Made by a program: the position numbers and the translations under genes. Below the pieces are notes generated by a model. That model did not search any database. It had not been told where the DNA came from and worked only from the letters and a program-made list of their open reading frames with translations. A DNA stretch of 46,237 nucleotides from Actinomycetota bacterium. Its GTDB lineage: Bacteria; Actinomycetota; CADDZG01; WHSQ01. This document shows, one piece after another, positions 40,430 to 46,237 of the stretch; positions within the stretch are counted from its first letter, which is position 1; every line of letters begins with the position of its first letter. The stretch spans positions 1 to 46,237 of the forward strand of contig WHTI01000011.1 in assembly GCA_009377815.1 (NCBI GenBank). The letters run 5' to 3'.

Positions 40430-41514
40430 AGGGTTCTGCGCATGTCTTCGATCAGGGTTCCCTTTCCGGGGATCCGTTATCGATCCTCGACCAGGCTGGC
40501 CGGCTCGTCGCCGGTTACGAAGTCGACGGCGACGATCTGAGACGACTGTACGAGTCGATGGTTTGGATAAGGACGTACGACCGCAAGGCGACCGCCATGC
40601 AACTACAAGGACGGCTCGCTACCTACTCACCCTTCTTCGGTCAGGAGGCCTGTCAGATCGGCAGTGTTGCCGCGCTGGCCGATGGTGACTGGCTCGCGGG
40701 TACCTATAGGGACGCAGGGGCGATGTGGTTCCGGGGCTACTCATGGGAGCGTCTGTTCCTCGGCAGGACCGGAGACGAGCGAGGCGGTCAACCGGCTGAG
40801 GATGTAACGGTGATGCCACCTTCGATCACAGTAGGTGGCCACATGGTCCACGCGGTTGGATTGTCGTGGGCCGAGAAGATGAAGGGTTCCGGCAAGATCG
40901 CCTTAACCATGTTCGGCGAAGGAGCTACCTCGGAAGGAGACTTCCACGAGGCCATGAACTTCGCCGGCGTCTTTCACACTCCAACCGTCTTCTTCTGCCA
41001 GAACAATCAATACGCGATCTCCGCTCCGCGCGAGATCCAAACGGCCTCGGACTCGATCGCCCAGAAAGCGCTGGCCTACGGCATGGTGGGCTACCTGGTC
41101 AACGGTAACGACGTTCTCGCAGTTAGGGAGGTGACTGCGGCCGCTGCCGAACGGGCCAGGAACGGCGACGGCCCCTCCCTGATCGAAGCGATCACCTACC
41201 GCAGGGGGCCGCACACGACCGCCGACGACCCCACTAAATACCGAACCAGCCAGGAAGAAGATCTGTGGACCGAGCGCGACCCACTCGAGCGCGTTCGCGC
41301 CTATCTGGCCGACGCGGGCCTATGGGATGAGCCGTGGCAGACGGAACTCGAGGAGGCGGCTGGGGTAGCGGTCGAGACAGCCGTTGGCGCCGCCGAAGCA
41401 CTACCGAAGCTCGACGCAGGGAACTTCTTCGATGCGGTCTTCGAGAATCCCAACCCAACCCTGTCCGATGAGAAGGCGGCCGCCGCCCGCCGCCTCGAGT
41501 TGGGAGAAGCGTGA
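40426..41514 (+). CDS. 2-oxoacid dehydrogenase E1 component, alpha subunit
   Basis: A 362-residue thiamine-diphosphate E1alpha of the branched-chain/pyruvate type: FFGQEACQIGSVAALADGDW, TYRDAGAMWFRGY, GGHMVHAVGLSWAEK, and the TPP motif FGEGATSEGDFHEAMNFAG...QNN. The motif normally starts GDG; here Glu165 replaces the magnesium-binding Asp. The region YRRGPHTTADDP is the loop that carries phosphorylation sites in mitochondrial relatives. With E1beta it decarboxylates a 2-oxo acid and reductively acylates E2. GTG 40426 overlaps glutaryl-CoA dehydrogenase, and its stop overlaps E1beta (41511-41514), so all four proteins are probably made in step. Confidence 0.93.
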   Translation: MKGSAHVFDQGSLSGDPLSILDQAGRLVAGYEVDGDDLRRLYESMVWIRTYDRKATAMQLQGRLATYSPFFGQEACQIGSVAALADGDWLAGTYRDAGAMWFRGYSWERLFLGRTGDERGGQPAEDVTVMPPSITVGGHMVHAVGLSWAEKMKGSGKIALTMFGEGATSEGDFHEAMNFAGVFHTPTVFFCQNNQYAISAPREIQTASDSIAQKALAYGMVGYLVNGNDVLAVREVTAAAAERARNGDGPSLIEAITYRRGPHTTADDPTKYRTSQEEDLWTERDPLERVRAYLADAGLWDEPWQTELEEAAGVAVETAVGAAEALPKLDAGNFFDAVFENPNPTLSDEKAAAARRLELGEA

Positions 41515-42491
41515 GCGGGGTAAACATGGCGCGGGCGCTGAACGATGGGCTCCGGCTCGCTCTCTCCGGTGACGAACGTGTGTTGTTGATGGGGGAGGAC
41601 GTCGGACGGGCCGGTGGTGTCTTCCGGATCTCCGACAAACTCCGTGGAGAGTTCGGTGAAGAACGTGTCATCGACGCCCCAGTTGCCGAATCGGGCATCG
41701 TCGGAGTCGCCTTCGGCATGGCGGTGGCCGGCATGCGTCCGATCGTCGAGCTTCAGTTCATGGGCTTCTCGTATCCGGCGTACGACCAGATCATCAGTCA
41801 CGTCTCACGTATCAGACATCGGTCGCGTCATAGGTTCACAGCCCCCATGGTCATTCGCATCCCATACGGGGGCGGGATCGGCGCGGCCGAGCACCACAGC
41901 GAATCGATGGAGAGTATCTACCTCCACATCCCTGGTCTCAAGGTGGTGGTCCCCTCGACCCCGGTCGATGCCAAGGGGCTGTTGCTCGCCGCGGTCGAGG
42001 ATCCCGATCCCGTGGTGTTCCTGGAACCGATCCGCTCTTACAGGTCGATCACCGAAGTAGTGCCGGGCGACTACTACACGACCCCGATAGGGGAGGCTGC
42101 GGTGCGGCGTGAAGGGACCGACGTCACGCTCATCAGCTATGGCGCCATGATGCGCGAAACGCTCGGCGCTGCAGATGTCCTCGAAGGAAGGGGGATCTCA
42201 GCCGAGGTGATCGACCTCCGGAGCCTCGTGCCACTCGACGTCGACACCATCGTTGCCTCCGTAATCAAGACGGGTCGGGTGGCGGTGGTGCACGAGGCTC
42301 CAAGGACCGGTGGCTTCGGCGGCGAGATCGCTGCCATCGTTCAAGAGAAGGCGTTCTTCTCGCTCGAGATGCCGGTGTTGCGCGTGACGGGATGGGACTC
42401 GGTGTTCCCTCTCAAGCGTTCGGAACGCCTCTACCTGCCGAACGTTGCCGGCATCGCCGAAGAGGTTCAGACCAGATTGTTTGAGGGATAG
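41511..42491 (+). CDS. 2-oxoacid dehydrogenase E1 component, beta subunit
   Basis: A 326-residue E1beta: MGEDVGRAGGVFRIS, VIDAPVAESGIVGVAFGMAV, VELQFMGFSYPAYDQIISHV, YGGGIGAAEHHSESME, the EP..LYR-like VFLEPIRSYRS, and the C-terminal transketolase domain with VVHEAPRTGGFGGEIAA. The pattern matches the branched-chain 2-oxoacid dehydrogenase group more than pyruvate dehydrogenase. The GTG at 41511 lies within the end of E1alpha. The E2 gene follows after two bases. Confidence 0.94.
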   Translation: MSGVNMARALNDGLRLALSGDERVLLMGEDVGRAGGVFRISDKLRGEFGEERVIDAPVAESGIVGVAFGMAVAGMRPIVELQFMGFSYPAYDQIISHVSRIRHRSRHRFTAPMVIRIPYGGGIGAAEHHSESMESIYLHIPGLKVVVPSTPVDAKGLLLAAVEDPDPVVFLEPIRSYRSITEVVPGDYYTTPIGEAAVRREGTDVTLISYGAMMRETLGAADVLEGRGISAEVIDLRSLVPLDVDTIVASVIKTGRVAVVHEAPRTGGFGGEIAAIVQEKAFFSLEMPVLRVTGWDSVFPLKRSERLYLPNVAGIAEEVQTRLFEG

Positions 42492-42493
42492 GG

Positions 42494-43714
42494 ATGGCGT
42501 TCGAGTTCAAGATGCCCGACATAGGGGAGGGGCTCGCTGATGGCGAGGTCGTTCGCTGGGTCATCGAGGTGGGAGACGTCGTGGAGCAGGACGCCTCGCT
42601 CGTGGAGGTTGAGACCGATAAGGCCGTGATGGTGATCCCGGCCCCTCGGGCCGGCGTCCTTCTGTTCCGTGGTGGCGATGAGGGATCGATCGTCAAGGTT
42701 GGTGAGCTTCTCGCCGTGATCGGCGAAGCCGACGAACAGTGGCCCGCCGAGGCGCAAGCTGCGACCGTACCGACGGTGCTGGCCCCCGAGGAGGAGCAAG
42801 GTCGCCCGATCGTGGGCACGCTCGAAGAGGCGGCCCCATCGAGATCCTCCAGCTCGTCTCCACCGACCCCCTCGCTTCCCACTCGTGGCCGCCAGCTCGC
42901 TTCGCCTCCGACTCGCAAACACGCGAAGAATCTCGGTGTTAACCTCGCAGCAGTGAGGGGCACGGGGCCCGGAGGGCGCGTGTTGCGCACCGACATCGAT
43001 GCCCATCTGAGTGGTTCCACCGTCCCCGTGGAAGACACCCACACGCGGTTGAGCGGACGGCGTCGTGCGATCTCGGAGCACCTTTCGAGATCCTGGCGTG
43101 AGATCCCTCACGTCACCGCGTTCGAATCAGTCCGAGCCGAGGGTCTGATGGCAGCGCGGAGGGTGCTGGCCGAACGACTCGGCGAACAGGTCCCGATCGA
43201 AGCATTGCTGATCCGAGCGGTCCTTCCCGTTCTGGCTGCGATGCCCGAGTTCAACTCATGCATCGAAGGTGAGACGGTGACCAGACGCGGGGCGTACAAC
43301 ATCGGAGTCTCGGTTGACACGCCGGAGGGACTGGTCGTCCCGGTGATCCACAACGCGGTTGCCAAAGATGTGCGGAGACTGTCTTTCGAGATCCTCTCCT
43401 TGGCAGAGAAGGCCAAAGCCAGAAAGCTCGAGCGCGCGGATCAGGAGGGCCTGACCTTTACCGTGTCGAACATCGGGGCCATAGGCGGCGGAAACTACGG
43501 CACTCCGATCATCCCGTTCGGGACGGCAGCCATCCTGTCCGTGGGACGGGCCGAGAAATCGGCGGTTGTAGAGAACGACTGCTTGGTGGTCGGACTGACC
43601 ATGCCGCTCTCGTTGTCCTACGACCACCGGCTGATCGATGGTGGAACCGGACGACGGTTCCTCGCTCAACTCCGCAAGAACCTCGAGGAGCCCCTTTACT
43701 TCCTCGCGTCCTGA
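42494..43714 (+). CDS. Dihydrolipoamide acyltransferase (E2) of a 2-oxoacid dehydrogenase complex
   Basis: A 406-residue E2 with one lipoyl domain (lipoyl-Lys43 in VEVETDKAVMVIPAP), a Pro/Ser/Thr-rich linker (about 85-140), a peripheral-subunit-binding domain (TRKHAKNLGVNLAAVRGTGP...GGRVLRTDI), and a catalytic domain with the active-site His378 and Asp382 in SYDHRLIDGG. It transfers an acyl group from lipoate to CoA. No E3 (dihydrolipoamide dehydrogenase) gene is present; a shared one is expected elsewhere. Since the operon starts with a glutaryl-CoA dehydrogenase homologue, the acyl group may be glutaryl, from 2-oxoadipate. The 3' end overlaps the convergent gene at 43696 by 19 bases. Confidence 0.94.
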   Translation: MAFEFKMPDIGEGLADGEVVRWVIEVGDVVEQDASLVEVETDKAVMVIPAPRAGVLLFRGGDEGSIVKVGELLAVIGEADEQWPAEAQAATVPTVLAPEEEQGRPIVGTLEEAAPSRSSSSSPPTPSLPTRGRQLASPPTRKHAKNLGVNLAAVRGTGPGGRVLRTDIDAHLSGSTVPVEDTHTRLSGRRRAISEHLSRSWREIPHVTAFESVRAEGLMAARRVLAERLGEQVPIEALLIRAVLPVLAAMPEFNSCIEGETVTRRGAYNIGVSVDTPEGLVVPVIHNAVAKDVRRLSFEILSLAEKAKARKLERADQEGLTFTVSNIGAIGGGNYGTPIIPFGTAAILSVGRAEKSAVVENDCLVVGLTMPLSLSYDHRLIDGGTGRRFLAQLRKNLEEPLYFLAS

Positions 43715-44499
43715 GCGGAGACCATCTGCTGCTCGGCCGCTTCTTCGTCGGAGCAGAAGATGCAGATCGGGAAGAACGTGATGGCCTTGTCGAACTCGAA
43801 CATTACGAACGCGGTGTTGAACACCAGACGGCGAACGTTCTCCCATGCGATCGTCTCGAGCTGGTGGGGATACGATTTGGCGGCCTCTAGGACACTCACC
43901 CAGTAGGCGAGCAAGGTGAGCATGAGGGACTTCTCGGGAACATCCGAGCGTTCGAGGATGTCTCTCATCTGCTCGAGGCTCGACCGCCCGGAGCCATCAT
44001 CCCTACCCCCGGAGGTGACCAGAGCCTCATCGGCGAACTGCTCCATGGCTACTTCGCAGAGGTGGGAGATCATCCCGTAGTCCTGGATGCCGCCGGTGCG
44101 CCACAAGAGGTTCTGAGCTTCGCTCCATTCCCCGTACGACCGGACGTGCCGCGACTGGAAGTCCTCTCCGTCGAGGTAGACGGTGACTTCAGATTCGATG
44201 GTCATCGCGGGATCGGCGAGCCTTGTCTGGGATTCTTCGTAACACTTGAATCCCTCGGACTCGAGCCGCATCTCGGTGATCCCAGGGGCTGTCTCATCGC
44301 AGACCAGTAGGCCCTGAGACTCGAGGTCGCGGATGCGACGGCCGTCCATAGAGACCCTTCCTCGGGGCAGCCCTGCGTGAACAAGGAAGTCGCCTTCCAG
44401 CGTCTGGACGATCAGGAAATCCTGGGTGCGGGCAGGCGGCACGTTCCAGTGAGCCTCGACCAGAAGCTTCAGTAGGAGGAATTCGTCCCTCGAGCTCAT
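43696..44499 (-). CDS. Hypothetical protein with N-terminal winged-helix-like region
   Basis: About 267 residues from ATG 44499, which has GGAG a few bases upstream; the frame stays open to 44649, but that stretch has no good start site. I do not recognise a named family. The first ~95 residues look like a winged helix: RDEFLLLKLLVEAHWN, GRRIRDLESQGLLVCDE, then MRLESEGFKCYEE, where such domains place the wing. The rest is helical (MRDILERSDVPEKSLMLTLL, ENVRRLVFNTAFVMFEFD) with five cysteines, three of them near the C terminus (ICIFC). It could be a transcription factor sensing a metabolite or redox state, and is the best regulator candidate in the window, but no target is shown. Confidence 0.72.
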   Translation of the reverse strand: MSSRDEFLLLKLLVEAHWNVPPARTQDFLIVQTLEGDFLVHAGLPRGRVSMDGRRIRDLESQGLLVCDETAPGITEMRLESEGFKCYEESQTRLADPAMTIESEVTVYLDGEDFQSRHVRSYGEWSEAQNLLWRTGGIQDYGMISHLCEVAMEQFADEALVTSGGRDDGSGRSSLEQMRDILERSDVPEKSLMLTLLAYWVSVLEAAKSYPHQLETIAWENVRRLVFNTAFVMFEFDKAITFFPICIFCSDEEAAEQQMVSAQDARK

Positions 44500-44890
44500 C
44501 TCATCTCCATCGCCGCACAGGTTAAGAGGTCGATGATGGCAGAGCATCGGTTTGATAGCAATAGGTACGAGCGAGTTAGCTAGCAGGTATGAGTGACGAT
44601 CGCCTTCCCCTATGGCCTGTAGAGGTATTGCTAGAGAACTAGTTTGCAAGTTAGGTTAGGGCGTGCTTGAAGGCCATTTCCGTAGCAGAAGGACTTCGCC
44701 CCGCCTCTTGCCTCTTGCCGGAGAGTGGGACCGAAGATCAGCCGACCACGACTTTTCCCCCCAGGAACGTGGTTGGCCCGTCGGGCTGGCGGAGGGGTGA
44801 CCAAGGTCCTCCTGCGCCAGCCTCGGCCCTATGACCTTGCGGACTGATTGCACCCTTACGTAATGACTTTCTCTGGGAACTCTGCGCTTG
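44500..44890. other. 391-bp gap with TAGCTA box and a strong hairpin; no supported gene
   Basis: The left part is AT-richer and contains AGTTAGCTAGCA with TAGCTA at 44577-44582, about 80 bases upstream of the minus-strand start at 44499. Further on, GGCTGGCG-GAGG (44784-44795) can pair with CCTC/CGCCAGCC (ending 44822) to form a hairpin of 12 pairs interrupted by a small bulge. There is no T-run after it. A minus-strand reading frame of ~115 codons crosses the gap but has no protein-like features. Confidence 0.4.
44784..44822. other. Hairpin-forming inverted repeat upstream of the lipoprotein gene
   Basis: The arms GGCTGGCG plus GAGG and CCTC plus CGCCAGCC, separated by a ~12-base loop, can form a GC-rich stem with one small bulge. 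It is about 70 bases before the lipoprotein start. No poly-T tract follows on either strand, so an intrinsic terminator is not supported. It may be a leader structure or a chance repeat. Confidence 0.35.
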
Positions 44891-45394
44891 ATGAGGCCCG
44901 GGAACATCTTCGTCTTGGGGTCCGTGAAACGTACTGCGCTTGTCTTACTCGCTATGGCCGTCATTCTCAGTGCATGCGGAACCACTGACACTCCGTCGAG
45001 CAAACGCGACGAGGGTCAGACCCAGGGCCAGAGCGCCGCGGAGGCCAAGGAAGCACGTGCCGAGCAGGGCCGTCAGGCACGTAAGAAACTTCGCGAAGCT
45101 CGGCTTGAAACAGCCCGCGAGCGTCGGAAGGCCCGTCAAGTTCGTCTTGCCCGTCAACGTCGCCGCGAGCGACTAAAGGAACAGAGAGAGAAGGAGAGAG
45201 ACGAAGCTGCCGCGTTGGCCGCCTCTACCTCCAACTGCACTGATGGTTATGACCCCTGCCTAACCCCGGCGCCCGACTACGACTGCGCTGGAGGAGGTGA
45301 CGATGGCCCCAAGTACACGGGATGCGTGACTGTGACCGGGTCAGATCCTTACGATCTCGACTCCGATGGAGATGGGGCGGGATGTGAGAGTTAG
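44891..45394 (+). CDS. Lipoprotein with basic coiled coil and Excalibur calcium-binding domain
   Basis: About 167 residues; ATG 44891 or GTG 44924 (VKRTALVL) could be the start. The signal peptide ends in the lipobox ILSAC, so the protein is probably anchored on the outer face of the membrane. Residues ~50-115 are an Arg/Lys/Glu/Ala-rich, uninterrupted helix (EAKEARAEQGRQARKK, RRRERLKEQREKERDE), likely a rod or nucleic-acid/peptidoglycan-facing coiled coil. The C terminus is an Excalibur domain: CTDGYDPCLTPAPDYDC, then YTGCVTV and the calcium loop DLDSDGDGAGCE, with paired cysteines. Excalibur domains occur on surface proteins and nucleases of Gram-positive bacteria. The function here is unknown. 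Confidence 0.85.
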   Translation: MRPGNIFVLGSVKRTALVLLAMAVILSACGTTDTPSSKRDEGQTQGQSAAEAKEARAEQGRQARKKLREARLETARERRKARQVRLARQRRRERLKEQREKERDEAAALAASTSNCTDGYDPCLTPAPDYDCAGGGDDGPKYTGCVTVTGSDPYDLDSDGDGAGCES

Positions 45395-45426
45395 ACGGCG
45401 GCCATGGTTCAGGCCAAGGAAGAGAG

Positions 45427-46237
45427 CTAGGGCCGAGAAGCGCCTACTCGAGTAGGATGGTGGGAATCGTGCCCCCGAGTTCCCCCAGGCGGAGGGACCC
45501 TCAAGAGGAGCAGGGTCGCGAGCACGCAGCAGCCGGCGGCGGCCCAGCCCGAGGCGGCGATGCCCCCGGCAGAGTAGATCGGCTGCGCGACCAGGGCTCC
45601 GATCACGCGGCCCATGCAGAAGAGGACCGCGAGTAGAGACAGGAAGCGATCGCGCGATTCGGTGGCGAGTTCGCTCACCAGCGGGATCGTCGAGCAGATC
45701 GTGATCTCGAACGACACCAGCCACGTGATGACCACGACGATCGCGATCGCGATGGTTCCGCCGACGATGCCGAGCGCGGCGTAGGAGACGGCCGATACGA
45801 GCAGGCCCAGCAGGACCATGCGGTGGAGGCCGACGCGGTCGGCGATCCACGCGGTCAGTGCCTCGCCGATCAGCTCCGCCCCCACCACGACGATCGTGAA
45901 GACGCCGATCGCAGCGACCGTCAGGCCCAGCGACTCCTCGAGCCACTGGCCGTAGACGATGAAGACGATCTCGGCGGCGATGCTGAACAGCAGGGTCACC
46001 GCGAGGATCGTGATCCGGGAGGCGGTCATCTCGAGCGGTTTCTTGATCCGGTGCGTGGGCCGGTCGTTGTCGAACCCGCTATAGATCGCGATCGTTCCGA
46101 TCACGGCCATGGCCGAGATCAGGATGAACGGCGCCCTCCAGGAGGTCGCGGCGATCAGGAAGCCCGAGACCGGGACGGTGACGAGCAAGGCGGTGGACCA
46201 GGTGAGCTCGGTGATCCCGAGGACCCGGCCCCTGCGC
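45427..46237 (-). CDS. MFS transporter, C-terminal part (5' end outside window)
   Basis: The frame is open to the window edge on the minus strand and encodes at least 269 residues with about eight hydrophobic spans, such as ILAVTLLFSIAAEIVFIVYG, AIAIVVVITWLVSF and AAGCCVLATLLLL. The loop IADRVGLHRMVLLGLLVSA resembles the MFS motif-A repeat (G-x3-D-R-x-G-R) between the third and fourth spans of a half-barrel. It looks like an efflux-type permease, but without its N-terminal half the subfamily and substrate are open. It is convergent with the lipoprotein gene, 32 bp apart. Confidence 0.88.
   Translation of the reverse strand, partial: RRGRVLGITELTWSTALLVTVPVSGFLIAATSWRAPFILISAMAVIGTIAIYSGFDNDRPTHRIKKPLEMTASRITILAVTLLFSIAAEIVFIVYGQWLEESLGLTVAAIGVFTIVVVGAELIGEALTAWIADRVGLHRMVLLGLLVSAVSYAALGIVGGTIAIAIVVVITWLVSFEITICSTIPLVSELATESRDRFLSLLAVLFCMGRVIGALVAQPIYSAGGIAASGWAAAGCCVLATLLLLRVPPPGGTRGHDSHHPTRVGASRP

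Noticed and set aside
44784-44822. Intrinsic terminator
   Set aside because: The stem lacks a T-run on either side and lies before, not after, the nearest plus-strand gene.
44656-45003. Minus-strand frame of 115 codons between the hypothetical gene and the lipoprotein
   Set aside because: It overlaps the lipoprotein signal sequence, has no protein-like hydrophobic pattern and no good ribosome-binding site.
1-46237. CRISPR arrays, tRNA/rRNA genes, transposases or integrase sites
   Set aside because: I saw no regularly spaced repeats, tRNA-like cloverleaf in the gaps, transposase genes or terminal repeats; the gaps are mostly under 200 bp.

Overview
The window is a dense, GC-rich bacterial chromosome segment with 43 protein genes and no RNA genes, CRISPR array, prophage or insertion sequence that I could see. 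An Excalibur-domain lipoprotein, many GTG/TTG starts, several LLM-class flavin enzymes and CoxG/CoxMSL-type genes point to an (uncultured?) actinobacterium. That assignment is an inference from gene content only.

Layout. 1-4.6 kb: the end of an ABC-F ATPase, a MmgE/PrpD protein, an alanine dehydrogenase gene broken by a one-base frameshift, a peroxiredoxin and a small winged-helix-like protein. 4.6-11 kb: short divergent and convergent units encoding 3-hydroxybutyryl-CoA dehydrogenase, a SnoaL/NTF2-like protein, an acetamidase/formamidase, an isochorismatase-family amidase coupled to a cis-dihydrodiol-dehydrogenase-like SDR, a DUF3891 protein and a class III aminotransferase. 11.1-16.4 kb: one tight operon of LLM oxidoreductase, homocitrate/isopropylmalate-synthase-like enzyme, RidA, enamidase-like amidohydrolase and aldehyde dehydrogenase. 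16.4-20.3 kb: a second LLM enzyme with a small partner, divergent from a Rieske ring-hydroxylating dioxygenase (beta, alpha) followed by a CoxG-like gene with a frameshift near its 3' end. 20.3-21.5 kb: a second enamidase-like amidohydrolase. 21.9-37.0 kb: an almost gapless run of 12 genes joining a complete branched-chain-amino-acid-type ABC importer, a molybdenum hydroxylase (CoxM/S/L-like, not CO dehydrogenase by its active-site loop) and a hydantoinase/oxoprolinase set with one HyuA and three HyuB-like proteins. 37.0-39.0 kb: an old-yellow-enzyme/FAD reductase with one predicted [4Fe-4S] Cys replaced by Ala. 39.2-43.7 kb: glutaryl-CoA-dehydrogenase-like enzyme overlapping E1alpha, E1beta and E2 of a 2-oxoacid dehydrogenase complex. 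43.7-46.2 kb: a hypothetical winged-helix-like protein, an Excalibur lipoprotein and the end of an MFS transporter.

How the genes may work together (inference). The combination of importer, molybdenum ring hydroxylase, ATP-dependent lactam/imide hydrolases (HyuA/B), two enamidase homologues, RidA, amidases, aminotransferase, aldehyde dehydrogenase and a glutaryl-CoA dehydrogenase operon reads as one catabolic island for an N-heterocyclic or lactam compound. The substrate would be hydroxylated, ring-opened, deaminated, oxidised and finished through glutaryl-CoA, crotonyl-CoA and 3-hydroxybutyryl-CoA. The nearest described logic is the anaerobic nicotinate pathway (enamidase) and the caprolactam/valerolactam pathways (HyuA/B-type lactamase, aminotransferase, semialdehyde dehydrogenase). 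This gene set matches none of them exactly. The substrate cannot be read from the sequence.

Regulation. No obvious dedicated regulator is encoded among the catabolic genes, but the promoter gaps share short palindromes (GTTA-N2-TAAC, TAGCTA). One perfect 15-bp inverted repeat sits between two divergent genes. Four convergent gene pairs end on the same CTAG tetranucleotide.
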